Source: Plantactinospora soyae
Lineage (GTDB): Bacteria; Actinomycetota; Actinomycetes; Mycobacteriales; Micromonosporaceae
NCBI RefSeq assembly: GCF_014874095.1
Contig: NZ_JADBEB010000001.1
Location: 3,968,001-4,032,000, forward strand
Length of the DNA stretch: 64,000 nucleotides
Direction: 5' to 3'
The notes under the pieces: generated by a model
What the model was told of the DNA's origin: nothing
What the model saw: only the letters and a program-made list of their open reading frames with translations
The model's database searches: none
Position numbers and translations under genes: made by a program
Part shown: piece by piece, positions 17,843 through 26,611 of the stretch
Layout of the letters: every line of letters begins with the position of its first letter
Numbering within the stretch: the first letter of the stretch is position 1

Positions 17843-18304
17843 TCCGGCCCGTTCGTAGAACCGGCGGGCCCGCCCGTTGTCCGCCAACACCCAGAGCCGC
17901 AACTCGGTCTGGCCCTGTCCGGTCAGCTCGGCGACGGCGGCGGTCAGCAGCCGCCGGCCGATCCCGGCGCCCCAGCGAGCCGGCTCGACGTAGATGCCGA
18001 GGATCTCGCCGTACCGGTGGTCGAGCCGGTCGGGGTCCTGGTCCCGCCGGTACGGCCCGACGGTGGCGAAGCCGAGCACCGTCGCGGCGTCGGTGCCGGT
18101 GTCCGACTCGGCGACGAGGGTCCGGAACGGGTGGTCGGGCTCGGCGGTGCCCAACTCCCGACGGCGCTGGGCCCAGGCGGTGACGTTCAACCGGGCGAGC
18201 ACCTCGTCCGGCATGATTCCGGCGTAACCCGCCTGCCAGGTGCGTACGTGCACTCCGGCGACCGCCAGCGCGTCGTCGGGATCTTCTGAGCGGATGCTTA
18301 CCAC
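17708..18304 (-). CDS. GNAT-family N-acetyltransferase
   Basis: Acetyltransferase of 198 residues. The CoA loop reads VEPARWGAGIGRRLLTAAV and the late strand-helix ADNGRARRFYERAGLVADGE is diagnostic. The last 12 residues (after ELRYAARL) look like an unconserved extension. Its 3' end overlaps the end of the GT87 gene antiparallel by 135 nt; the domain itself needs most of this overlap, so the overlap is real rather than a miscalled end. Substrate unknown. Confidence 0.87.
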   Translation of the reverse strand: MVSIRSEDPDDALAVAGVHVRTWQAGYAGIMPDEVLARLNVTAWAQRRRELGTAEPDHPFRTLVAESDTGTDAATVLGFATVGPYRRDQDPDRLDHRYGEILGIYVEPARWGAGIGRRLLTAAVAELTGQGQTELRLWVLADNGRARRFYERAGLVADGERSTYEVQRPGGRPPLGLTELRYAARLGQLAGPPDRQHQ

Positions 18305-18376
18305 CCAGTCGTTTTATCCGGGTTCGCCCGGCAGATCCAGTACCGCCGCCGACGAATTGCTGTCGTAGCCGTGGAC

Positions 18377-18382
18377 TAGGGT
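18377..18382 (+). promoter_or_regulatory. -10 box of the AlkX-like gene (leaderless)
   Basis: TAGGGT ends 7 nt before ATG 18390 with no ribosome site between, so the mRNA should start at or beside the ATG. Confidence 0.55.
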
Positions 18383-18389
18383 CGCGTTG

Positions 18390-19619
18390 ATGGCCGCACT
18401 TGAATCATTGTCCCTGGCCCAGGCCCGGCGGATCGCGCTCGCCGCCCAGGGGTTCGCCGACCCGATGCCGGCCGGGGTGCCGACCCGTCGCCACCTCCGC
18501 CGGGTGCTCGACCGGATCGGCCTGCTCCAGATGGACTCGGTCAATGTGCTCCAGCGGGCGCACTACCTGCCGCTCTACAGCCGGCTCGGGCCCTATCCGA
18601 CCGACCTGCTCGACCGGGCGGCCTACCGGCGCCCCCGCGACCTGTTCGAATACTGGGGCCACGAGGCGTCGCTGCTTCCGGTCGACCTCCATCCGGCGCT
18701 GCGCTGGCGGATGGCGGGCGCGCACTCCGACGCCTGGGGCGGGATGCGCCGGATCGCCGTCGAGCAGCCCGAACTGGTCGCCCGGGTGCTCGACGAGGTA
18801 CGCGCGAACGGCCCGCTGACCGCCGCCGAGATCGAGCACGACGCGCCGCGCGACAAGAGCAACTGGGGCTGGAACTGGTCGGTGGTCAAGCAGGCCTGCG
18901 AGTTCCTCTTCTGGGCCGGTGAGCTGATGGCGGGCTCCCGGAACACCTCCTTCGCCCGGGTCTACGACGTACCGGAGCGGGTGCTGCCGCCGGCCGTGCT
19001 GGCCACTCCGACCCCGGCGACGCCGGACGCGTACCGCCGGCTGGTCGGGATCTCGGCCAGGGCGCTGGGAGTGGCGGCCGAGCCCGAACTGCGGGACTAC
19101 TTCCGGCTGCCGGTCGCCGCGGCCCGGGTCGCGATCGCCGAGCTGGTGGAGGCGGGCGAGCTGCTGCCGGTCGAGGTGCGGGGCTGGCGGCTGCCGGCGT
19201 ACCTGCACGCGCAGGCCCGGCTGCCCCGCTGGATCAGGGCCAGCACCCTGGTCAGCCCCTTCGACCCGCTGATCTGGGAGCGGGCCCGGACGGAACGGCT
19301 CTTCGGGTTCACCTACCGGATCGAGATCTACGTTCCGGCGCCGCAGCGGCTCTACGGCTACTACGTACTGCCGTTCCTGCTAGGGGACAGGTTCGTGGCC
19401 CGGGTCGACCTGAAGGCCGACCGCAAGGCCGGCGTACTGCTGATTCCGGCCGCCTGGTCCGAGCCCGGCACCGACCCGGTCGAGACCGCGCGGGCGCTCG
19501 CCGTCGAGCTTCACCGGCTCGCGGGCTGGCTCGGGCTGGACGCGGTGGCGGCGCCCGAGGGGGGCGACCTCGCCGGGCCGCTCACCGCCGCACTCGCCAG
19601 CGTGCTCGCGGTACGGTGA
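18390..19619 (+). CDS. Winged-helix DNA glycosylase, AlkX/YcaQ-like
   Basis: Member of the HTH_42 family (409 residues), which includes Escherichia coli YcaQ (AlkX) and Streptomyces AlkZ, DNA glycosylases that unhook interstrand crosslinks and remove bulky N7-alkylguanines. The sequence LLQMDSVNVLQRAHYLPLYSRLG holds Gln47-Met48-Asp49, matching the QxD catalytic form known for AlkX rather than the QxQ form of AlkZ. Further blocks are LFEYWGHEASLLP and LVSPFDPLIWERARTERLFGF. I chose ATG 18390 from its -10 box. Such a gene may protect against self-made or environmental alkylating agents; no biosynthetic cluster is visible nearby. Confidence 0.85.
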   Translation: MAALESLSLAQARRIALAAQGFADPMPAGVPTRRHLRRVLDRIGLLQMDSVNVLQRAHYLPLYSRLGPYPTDLLDRAAYRRPRDLFEYWGHEASLLPVDLHPALRWRMAGAHSDAWGGMRRIAVEQPELVARVLDEVRANGPLTAAEIEHDAPRDKSNWGWNWSVVKQACEFLFWAGELMAGSRNTSFARVYDVPERVLPPAVLATPTPATPDAYRRLVGISARALGVAAEPELRDYFRLPVAAARVAIAELVEAGELLPVEVRGWRLPAYLHAQARLPRWIRASTLVSPFDPLIWERARTERLFGFTYRIEIYVPAPQRLYGYYVLPFLLGDRFVARVDLKADRKAGVLLIPAAWSEPGTDPVETARALAVELHRLAGWLGLDAVAAPEGGDLAGPLTAALASVLAVR

Positions 19620-19704
19620 GACGAGCCGGCCGGCGACGCCGTGGACCGGCGGGCGATGCGTCGCGGACGACGACGGCGACGCCGTGGCGGACGGATGGGG
19701 CACG

Positions 19705-20448
19705 ATGACGAGCGTGGGCGAGAGCCGGTCGGACGAGTTCGGCCCGGTGGCGACCGGATCGCAGGTGCCGGCGGACGAGCCGGCTGCCGCCGCACCGTCG
19801 GGGCAACCCGCCGCCGTGCCATCGGAGCAACCCGCCGTGGCATCGGGGCAACCCGCCGTCGTGCCGTCGGGGCAACCCGCCGTCGCACAGTCGGAAGCAC
19901 CGGCCGGTGGTTGGCCGCCGGCCGGATATCCCGGGCCCTGGCCGCCCGCGGACGGATCGGTGCCGGCCGTCTACCTGGTGCCGCCCTACCAGATGCCCGA
20001 GCCCGATCGGCTGACCCGACTCGTCAACCGGATCCAGGCCCGGTCACCCCGCTGGGCGGCGCCGGTGGCCGCGCTCGCCTGCATGGCCGGCGCGGTCGGC
20101 TACACCCTCTTCACCGACCCGGCCCACAGCGCCCCCGACGCGGCACCGTCGTGCATCCTCAAGCTCACCACCGGGCTGGACTGTCCGGGCTGCGGCGGCA
20201 CCCGGGCCTTCTGGTACCTCCTGCACGGCGACCTGCCGGCAGCCGCCCGGCACCACCTGATGTTCGTCTTCGCGGTGCCGTTCCTCCTCTACATCTATCT
20301 GGCCTGGACCGGCCGGCAGGTGTTCGGCTGGCGGCTGCCGCAGTTGGAGATCACGCCGAAGATGATCGGCATCTTCCTCGCCGCCTGGGCGGCCTTCTCG
20401 GTGCTGCGGAACCTGCCCTGGGCACCCTTCGACTACCTGTACGTCTGA
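19705..20448 (+). CDS. DUF2752 membrane protein
   Basis: The conserved core CILKLTTGLDCPGCGGTRAFW is the hallmark of DUF2752, flanked by three or four hydrophobic segments. The cysteines may bind a metal or form disulfides. Before them comes an unusual 90-residue hydrophilic N-terminus with repeats of the form SGQPAV (DNA repeat about 19795-19890). Start ATG 19705 has GGATGGGG in front; GTG 19684 in frame is possible. Function unknown. It is convergent with the subtilase gene, only 14 nt apart. Confidence 0.8.
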   Translation: MTSVGESRSDEFGPVATGSQVPADEPAAAAPSGQPAAVPSEQPAVASGQPAVVPSGQPAVAQSEAPAGGWPPAGYPGPWPPADGSVPAVYLVPPYQMPEPDRLTRLVNRIQARSPRWAAPVAALACMAGAVGYTLFTDPAHSAPDAAPSCILKLTTGLDCPGCGGTRAFWYLLHGDLPAAARHHLMFVFAVPFLLYIYLAWTGRQVFGWRLPQLEITPKMIGIFLAAWAAFSVLRNLPWAPFDYLYV

Positions 20449-20462
20449 CCGCCGCACCCCGG

Positions 20463-23400
20463 TCAACCGATCTTGTACGCCCGGATCACCGTCTGGGTGA
20501 CCGTGTTGCCGGCGGTGTCGGTGGCGCTGGCCCGCAGCGAGACGTACCCCGGCGCGGCCGGATGGCGCAGTACGGCCTGGCCGGCCGTCACCTCCGCCGG
20601 TGCCCAGCTGACCCCGTCGTCGTAGGAGACCTCGACGTTCAGCCGCTCGTTGGCGCCGGCCCCCGACTCGGGTTGGGCGGTGACGCTGACCGGGATGGTG
20701 CCGGTCTGCCCGGCCGGGGTGCTGTTGTCGCTGTCCACCCGGGGCGAGAAGCGCACCGTGGAGACGGGTAGCCGGACCGGTGTCTGGCCGTCCACGTGGC
20801 CGGAGCGGAAGGTCCAGGTCACGCTGACCCGGGTGGACAGGGTCGCCGGTCCACCCCGTTCCGCGCTCATCGTCAGCCGGTAGGCCCCGGCCTCCGCCGG
20901 CACGGTCAGCTCGCCGTAGAGACCGTCGAGTTCGGCCACCGGGGCGCCGTCCCGTTCCAGGGTTATCCGGCCGGTGGCGATGGAGGAGAAGCCGGCCCGT
21001 CCGACGCCGTCGCCGTAGAGCGGCGCCTGGACGTACAGGGTGTCGCCGAGCCGGGTCACCCACTGGTGCTCGTACGGCGGTGTGGCCACCGTGGGCCCGA
21101 ACACTCCGCGGCTCCACTGTTCCTGGTACGACTGCCCGGCCCGGTACGTGATCGGCGGCGCCACCAGGCTGGTCAGGTACGCCTGTTCGGCGCCGGAGCC
21201 GGTCATCTCGTCCACCGCGCGGAACCACTGGGTCCGACCGTCGGTGTTGTAGTACTCGGTGCGGGTCGAGGGCAGGGCGAAGGTCATCGCGTGGGCGAAC
21301 CCGCCCATCACCGACTCCGGCAACACCGACCAGGCGAGTTTGCGGCCGGTGCTGCCGGAGGACTCGTGCCCGTGGTCGGCCCGTACGGTGGCGAGATCGG
21401 CGGTGCCGACCGCTCGGCTGAACCCGCTGGGCATCCGCTGCTCGGTCATCCAGCACAGCAGGTACGCGTACGACTGGTCGGCCGGGTCGCCCGGGGCGAA
21501 GGTGGCGGTGATCCGGGAGACGAAGCCGGCGGCCGGCTGGTCCGGGCCGATCCGGCCGACGCGCATCCGATCGAAGGTGCTGCCGAGGGTGCCGACCTCG
21601 ACGGTCCGCCCGGCGGCCAGCACGCTGGTGGCCAGTTCCGAGAAGACCTGCCGGGCGCCGCTGTTCGGCACGGTGATCGAGAGCGGCTTGCCGAGCCGGG
21701 CGTCGAGGACGACGCCGCGCTCGCCGCTGACGTCCAGTTCGGGCTGGGCCACCATGCTGGTCAGGTAGGCGGTTCCGGACAGGCTGGTGATCGCGCTGAG
21801 GGCCGAGTACCGCCCCTTCGGCACCCGGAGGGTGACCGCGCCACTGGCGGCGGCGGGCACCGGGATGGCGTGGGCGTTGTCCAGCCCGGCCAGCATGGTC
21901 AGGTAACCGGCGGTCGGTTCGCCGCCCTGGCCGAGGTGGGACAGGTCGACGTCGTAGCTCTCCACCTCGCGGTCGACGGCCAGCGGGGTCGGTACGCCGG
22001 CACCGTTGGCGGCGGTCGCGGTGAGGTGGCCGGTGAGCTGGCCGAGCGGCCCCCCGCTGCCGGCCGTGTCGGCGGTGACGGTCACGTCGGCGGTGCCGCC
22101 GGCCGGGACGGTGACGGTGGCCGGCGTCACCTCGAACATTCCGGCGGGCACGGTGTTGCCGTCCGGCCCGGTCGCCCGTACGCCGAGCCGGAGGGTCACC
22201 GTGGCGGTGCCGTCGTTGCGGTAGCTGACCGTACGGCTGACCGGGGTGTCGTCGTCGTGCGGCCACGCCTGTCGGCCGAAGCTGAGGCTCGGCGGGTCGG
22301 CGGTGACCCGCTGCTCGAGCGCCCGGGCGACGTCGAGCCGGCCGGCGCCCTGGGCGAAGACGCTGAGTTCGGGGTTCGGGCGTGCGGCGGCCATCAGCGC
22401 GCTCTTCAGGCTGGCTGCCGGCAGGTCCGGTTGGCGTTGGGCGAGGATCGCGGCGGCACCGGCGACGTGCGGGGTGGCCATCGAGGTGCCGGACATGCTG
22501 ATGCCGCTGCCGTCCGGTACCTCCGGTCCGGAGTCGACGCTGCGGGCCGCGACGATGTCCAGTCCGGGCGCGGTCAGGTCGGGCTTGATGGCACCGTCGC
22601 CGACCCGGGGACCCTGGCTGGAGAAGCCGGCGAGCTGGTCGGTCTTGCTGACCGCGCCGACCGCCAGCGCGGCGTCGGCGGTGGACGGCGAGCCGACCGT
22701 GCCGACCCCGGGTACGTTGCCGGCGGCGACCACGAAGAGCGTGTCGTGTGCGTCGGTCAGCTGGCCGACCGCCTGTTCGATCGGGTCCACCACCGGGCTG
22801 TCCGGTCCGGTGAGGCTCATGTTGACCACCTGGGCACCCGATTCGGCCGCCCACTGCATGCCCGCGATGATCCACGACTCGGTGCAGCCGCCGGCAGCGC
22901 AGACCTTGCCGTCCAGCAGCCGGGCCCCGGGGGCCACGCCGGTGAACCGGGCGGCACCGGAACCGGCCACTGTGGACGCGACGTGGGTGCCGTGCCCGAC
23001 GATGTCCCGATCGTCCTCGGTGCCGTCGGTGAAGTTCCGGGCCCCGGTCACCTGGCCGGCGAGGTCGGCATGGGTCTCGTCGATGCCGGTGTCGAGCACG
23101 GCGACGGTCACTCCGGTGCCGTCGAAGCCGGCGGCCCAGGCGGCCGGCGCGCCGACCTGCGGGACGCTCTCGGCGAGCGTGGGCTGGCGCAGGCCGTCGA
23201 GCCAGACCGTCCGGATGCCCGCGTCCATGGTCCGGGCCGTCGGTAGTGGACCGGTCAGGTCGGTCCAGAATCCGGGCAGTCCGGTCCGGTCCACCACGAC
23301 CGCCAGGCCGTGCACCGGAGGCAGTTCGCGGACCACCCGGGCGCCGGTCCGGGCGGCCTGGCGCTGGCCCTGGGCCCGGGCGTCGGTGCCGGCGTACGTC

Positions 23401-23804
23401 ACCAGCAGCGGAAGGTCCGCCCGCCGGTCGTAGCCGAACTCCAGCAGTGCGGTGACGTCGAAGAGCCGTTCGTCGAGCCGTCCACTGCGCAGCAGGACAA
23501 GGGCGTCGGTCGGGATCACGTGCAGCCGGTCGGCGATCCGTCGGGTGAGGAACTGGATCTCGGCCCGGCCGGGTCCCGGTTCGACGCTGGTCTTCTGCTC
23601 GGCGCTGACCGTGACCCGGTCGCCGGTGATCAGGGTGACGGTCCGAGCACCGGTGGCGGCCGGCGTGTTCGCCCCGGAGAAGGCGGCCGGGGTCGACGGG
23701 CCGACCGGCGCGGCGGAGGCACTGCCCGGCGGCCCCGGTACGGCGATCGCGAACAGCAGGGCGAAACTCGTTACTCCCCGCGTAAGCCTTCTAAGCGGAT
23801 TCAT
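20463..23804 (-). CDS. Secreted S8 subtilisin-family serine peptidase
   Basis: Large exported protease of 1113 residues. A Sec signal (MNPLRRLTRG then a hydrophobic core, cleavage near SASA-APVG) opens it. A propeptide follows to about residue 200. The catalytic triad is Asp238 (AVLDTGIDETHADL), His271 (GHGTHVAS) and Ser441 (GTSMATPHVAG). The remaining 650 residues are beta-rich, with SLSFGRQAWPHDDDTPV-type fibronectin-like and C-terminal Ig-like domains. ATG 23804 has GGGGAGG upstream; the longer open frame to 23882 is not needed. Large S8 enzymes of this kind are common in Micromonospora and Streptomyces and degrade external protein. No regulator is adjacent except the LysR gene, which faces the SDR. 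Confidence 0.93.
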   Translation of the reverse strand: MNPLRRLTRGVTSFALLFAIAVPGPPGSASAAPVGPSTPAAFSGANTPAATGARTVTLITGDRVTVSAEQKTSVEPGPGRAEIQFLTRRIADRLHVIPTDALVLLRSGRLDERLFDVTALLEFGYDRRADLPLLVTYAGTDARAQGQRQAARTGARVVRELPPVHGLAVVVDRTGLPGFWTDLTGPLPTARTMDAGIRTVWLDGLRQPTLAESVPQVGAPAAWAAGFDGTGVTVAVLDTGIDETHADLAGQVTGARNFTDGTEDDRDIVGHGTHVASTVAGSGAARFTGVAPGARLLDGKVCAAGGCTESWIIAGMQWAAESGAQVVNMSLTGPDSPVVDPIEQAVGQLTDAHDTLFVVAAGNVPGVGTVGSPSTADAALAVGAVSKTDQLAGFSSQGPRVGDGAIKPDLTAPGLDIVAARSVDSGPEVPDGSGISMSGTSMATPHVAGAAAILAQRQPDLPAASLKSALMAAARPNPELSVFAQGAGRLDVARALEQRVTADPPSLSFGRQAWPHDDDTPVSRTVSYRNDGTATVTLRLGVRATGPDGNTVPAGMFEVTPATVTVPAGGTADVTVTADTAGSGGPLGQLTGHLTATAANGAGVPTPLAVDREVESYDVDLSHLGQGGEPTAGYLTMLAGLDNAHAIPVPAAASGAVTLRVPKGRYSALSAITSLSGTAYLTSMVAQPELDVSGERGVVLDARLGKPLSITVPNSGARQVFSELATSVLAAGRTVEVGTLGSTFDRMRVGRIGPDQPAAGFVSRITATFAPGDPADQSYAYLLCWMTEQRMPSGFSRAVGTADLATVRADHGHESSGSTGRKLAWSVLPESVMGGFAHAMTFALPSTRTEYYNTDGRTQWFRAVDEMTGSGAEQAYLTSLVAPPITYRAGQSYQEQWSRGVFGPTVATPPYEHQWVTRLGDTLYVQAPLYGDGVGRAGFSSIATGRITLERDGAPVAELDGLYGELTVPAEAGAYRLTMSAERGGPATLSTRVSVTWTFRSGHVDGQTPVRLPVSTVRFSPRVDSDNSTPAGQTGTIPVSVTAQPESGAGANERLNVEVSYDDGVSWAPAEVTAGQAVLRHPAAPGYVSLRASATDTAGNTVTQTVIRAYKIG

Positions 23805-23945
23805 GGTGTGCCTCCCCTTGATCCCGGTCATACCGGCATCTCTACCGTCGACCGAAACACATCGCCGGGTAGGCGGCAACATAGACGTCCATAGATTGAG
23901 ATGATCCCCGGGACGGGTACCCGCCGGATCCGGACCGCCAATTGG

Positions 23946-24845
23946 TCAGCAGTTCGGCAGCGCCGCGCGGAATCGCCCCAGCACCGGGGACGGGTCGGCG
24001 GCCCGCCAGGCGACACCGGAGCTGACCCGGGGTACCGGGTGGCGGATCGGCAGGTACGCGATTCCGTCGCCGCGCAGCATCCGGGCGGACTCCTGCACCA
24101 GGGCGACGCCGAGGCCGGCCGCGACCAGGGTCAGTTGGGTGCCGACCTCGCCGGCCTGGTGCACCAGCCTCGGGGTGAAACCGGCGGTCCGGCACACTCC
24201 CGCCACCATCTCGAACCAGTGTGGACAGAGGTCGCGGGACAGGAACGCGAAGGTCTCGTCCGCCAGGTCGGCGACGTCGATCTCGGCGCGGTCGGCCAGC
24301 CGGTGCCCGGCGGGGACCGCCGCCACGAACGCCTCGCACGACAGTTGGCGCAGTTCGATGTCCTCGCCGAGCCAGTCGCAGTCGAACTGTCCGAGGGTGA
24401 CCACGAAGGCGATGTCGACGAGGTCGTCGCGCAGCGGTGTGGCGATGGAACCGATCGGCAGCTCCGACAGGCTCAGGTCGACCTCGGGTACGGCCCGCTG
24501 GAACTCGCCGAGCAGTTGCAGGAACTGCTGTGCCGAGGCGGTGGGTGTGTAACCGATCCGCAGCCGGCCCAACTCGCCCCGCTGGGCGCGCTGCGCCACC
24601 GTCTGGGCCACCCGGGCCTGCTGCAGCGTCCGGCGGGCCTCGACCAGGAAGAGTCGGCCGGCCTCGCTGAGAGCGGTCCGTCGGCGCTGCCGGACCAGCA
24701 GGTCGGCACCGAGGGTCGCCTCCAGTCGCAGGATCTGCTGGGACAGCGCGGGCTGGGCGATGTGCAGCCGGCTGGCCGCCCGGCCGAAGTGCAGCTCCTC
24801 GGCGACCGCGACGAACGCCTCCAACTGGCGGAGCTCGAAGTTCAT
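23946..24845 (-). CDS. LysR-family transcriptional regulator
   Basis: Classical LysR of 299 residues: winged-helix N-terminus MNFELRQLEAFVAVAEELHFGRAASRLHIAQPALSQQI-type (only the start is shown by its LHFGRAASRLHIAQPALS core), followed by an effector-binding domain. It is divergent from the SDR gene across 70 bp, the usual layout for a LysR and its target, so it probably activates the SDR gene in response to a small molecule. Three AACTC motifs lie in the shared gap. The ligand is unknown. Confidence 0.92.
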   Translation of the reverse strand: MNFELRQLEAFVAVAEELHFGRAASRLHIAQPALSQQILRLEATLGADLLVRQRRRTALSEAGRLFLVEARRTLQQARVAQTVAQRAQRGELGRLRIGYTPTASAQQFLQLLGEFQRAVPEVDLSLSELPIGSIATPLRDDLVDIAFVVTLGQFDCDWLGEDIELRQLSCEAFVAAVPAGHRLADRAEIDVADLADETFAFLSRDLCPHWFEMVAGVCRTAGFTPRLVHQAGEVGTQLTLVAAGLGVALVQESARMLRGDGIAYLPIRHPVPRVSSGVAWRAADPSPVLGRFRAALPNC

Positions 24846-24859
24846 GCACTGACGTTATC

Positions 24860-24896
24860 AACTCATCGGAACTCAGTCTTTGACCGGCATCAACTC
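24860..24896. promoter_or_regulatory. AACTC repeats, candidate LysR-binding region
   Basis: AACTC occurs at 24860-24864, 24870-24874 and 24892-24896, i.e. 10 and 22 bp apart, near one and two helix turns. They lie between the LysR start and the SDR -10 box, and flank the SDR -35 box. Confidence 0.4.
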
Positions 24897-24909
24897 CCGC
24901 TTCTAGCGT
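24880..24909 (+). promoter_or_regulatory. Promoter of the SDR gene (leaderless)
   Basis: TTGACC (24880-24885) and TAGCGT (24904-24909) are separated by 18 bp. The -10 box ends 6 nt before ATG 24916, so the transcript should be leaderless. This is the best -35/-10 pair in the window. Confidence 0.65.
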
Positions 24910-24915
24910 CGAGGC

Positions 24916-25662
24916 ATGACTGATCGGGAGTTGAGCGGCAAGGTGGCGTTGGTGACCGGTGCGACCGGCGGGATCGGAGCGGTGATCGCGCGTACGCTCG
25001 CCTCGGCCGGGGCCGCGGTGGCCGTGGTCGGCCGGCGTGCCGACCTCGGTACGGCGGTGGCGGACGAACTCGGCAACGGTCTGTTCGTACCGGCCGACCT
25101 GAGCCGGCGGGAGAGCCACGACGAGGTGCTCGGCGCCGTCCTCGACCGGTTCGGCGGGCTGGACATCCTGGTCAACAACGCCGCCGCGCACACCATCGGG
25201 CCGACCCACGAGGCCACCGAGGCGGAGTTCGACCGGGTCGTCGGGCTCAACTACAAGGCGACGTACTTCCTGACCCAGGCCGTGCTGCCGCACCTGCTGC
25301 GCGGTGCCGACGGCCGGATCGTCAACATCAGTTCGATCGGTACGACCCGGAGCTGGGCCGGTTCCTCGATCTACAACTCCTCCAAGGCCGCCCTGGACAA
25401 CCTGACCAGAACCTGGGCGATCGAGTACGGGCCACAGGGGCTGCGGGTCAACGGCGTCAACCCGGGAATCGTGCGCGACGGCCCGATGTCGTTTCCGGTG
25501 CAGGCGGCCGTGGACATCGAGGAACACGTCCTGCCGACAATTCCGGCCCGCCGTCTCGCCACCGCCGCCGACGTCGCCGCCGCCACCCTGTTCCTCGCCG
25601 GCCCCGGCGCCGGGTACCTCAACGGAGTTACCATCGCCCTGGACGGCGGCCTGACCGCCTGA
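24916..25662 (+). CDS. Short-chain dehydrogenase/reductase
   Basis: NAD(P)-dependent oxidoreductase of the classical SDR type, 248 residues. The cofactor motif TGATGGIG and NNAA are present, and the catalytic Tyr153-x3-Lys157 (YNSSK) follows Ser in VNISSIG. The C-terminus GYLNGVTIALDGGLTA matches 3-oxoacyl-ACP reductase/glucose dehydrogenase-like members. The Asn-Arg-type 'GRRADL' after the second strand suggests NADP preference. Substrate unknown. Divergent from LysR, which probably controls it. Confidence 0.92.
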   Translation: MTDRELSGKVALVTGATGGIGAVIARTLASAGAAVAVVGRRADLGTAVADELGNGLFVPADLSRRESHDEVLGAVLDRFGGLDILVNNAAAHTIGPTHEATEAEFDRVVGLNYKATYFLTQAVLPHLLRGADGRIVNISSIGTTRSWAGSSIYNSSKAALDNLTRTWAIEYGPQGLRVNGVNPGIVRDGPMSFPVQAAVDIEEHVLPTIPARRLATAADVAAATLFLAGPGAGYLNGVTIALDGGLTA

Positions 25663-25674
25663 CGCCGAGTGGGT

Positions 25675-25726
25675 GTTAGGAAGGGGCCCTTCCTATACAG
25701 AAAACGATAGGAAGGGCCCCTTCCTT
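25675..25726 (+). terminator. 52-nt double-palindrome element, copy 2
   Basis: Same design as copy 1 (8961), same orientation and length, with the centre ATACAGAAAACGAT. It fills the 68-nt gap between convergent SDR and DUF4097 genes, as expected for a bidirectional terminator. Confidence 0.7.
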
Positions 25727-25730
25727 GCAG

Positions 25731-26531
25731 TCAGGCCACCCGGTGTACGTCGATGTCGCCGCTGACCGTCCGGACCTCGAGGTTTAGTCGGGGGCCGTCG
25801 GGCGCGACATCCGGGCCGGTCATGTCCAGCCCGTTCCGGGTGCTGCCGGAGATCGTGCTCAGGTCCAGCCACACCCCGGTGCCGGGCCGTACGCCGATGC
25901 CGACGTCGCCGGAGGCGGTACCGATCCGGACCCTGCCCTGCCGGGTGAGCCCGAGCAGTACGTCGCCGGAGGCGGTCTTGACCTCCACGCCGTCCCCGGC
26001 GTCGGCGATCTCGACGTCGCCGGAGGCGAACCGGGCCTTCACCGGGCCACCGATCTGTCGTGCCGTGAGCCCACCGGAGGCGCCCTTGACCTCCAGCCGG
26101 CCGTCCACCCGGGTCACCCGTACGTCGCCGCTGGCGGTCTGCAGGGTGGCGTTGCCGGTGGCGTGGTCGACCTCGATGTCGCCGGAGGCGCTCTCGACCG
26201 CCAGATCGGTGTACCGGCCCCGGATGCGCGTGTCGGCCGAGGCGGTCCTGATCCGGGCGCCGCTGTCCAGCGGAACCCGGACGCGGACCCGTACCCCACC
26301 GGAGCGGAACCGGAACATCCCGCCGAGGGCGTGGTCGGGCGCGATCACGGAGAGGGTGTCTCCGGTCAACTCGACCCGGGTCTGTGCGGCCTGCTCCCGG
26401 GACGCGTCACTCGCGTCGTACGGCTGCACGTCGACGACGGCGTGGGAACATTCCTCGGCGACGATCTCCAGGTCGCCGGCCGGCAGTTCGGCGACGACGG
26501 TGACCGGTGCGGTACGCGGGAATTCGGGCAT
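25731..26531 (-). CDS. DUF4097-family beta-strand repeat protein
   Basis: 266 residues made of repeated beta-strand units of the form TASGDVxV (ASGDIEVDHATG, TASGDVRVTRVDG, FASGDVEIADAG, TASGDVLLG, TASGDVGIG), predicted to form a right-handed beta-helix-like solenoid. There is no signal peptide or membrane segment, so it should be cytoplasmic. The family is common but without a known activity. It lies 80 nt downstream of the ribbon-helix-helix gene on the same strand, and such pairs occur repeatedly in Micromonosporaceae, so the two probably act together, perhaps as a regulator and a sensor or anti-factor; that role is inference. Confidence 0.85.
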   Translation of the reverse strand: MPEFPRTAPVTVVAELPAGDLEIVAEECSHAVVDVQPYDASDASREQAAQTRVELTGDTLSVIAPDHALGGMFRFRSGGVRVRVRVPLDSGARIRTASADTRIRGRYTDLAVESASGDIEVDHATGNATLQTASGDVRVTRVDGRLEVKGASGGLTARQIGGPVKARFASGDVEIADAGDGVEVKTASGDVLLGLTRQGRVRIGTASGDVGIGVRPGTGVWLDLSTISGSTRNGLDMTGPDVAPDGPRLNLEVRTVSGDIDVHRVA

Positions 26532-26611
26532 GACTCCTCCAGTTGGGGTCCGGGTTGCGGATGCAGTCGGGGATGGCGCCCGGGTGCGCCCGGGATGGTG
26601 TCCGGGTGTGG

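Noticed and set aside
20044-22875. 943-codon frame on the minus strand over the S8 gene
   Set aside because: Arg/Gly/His-rich shadow of the subtilase in another frame.
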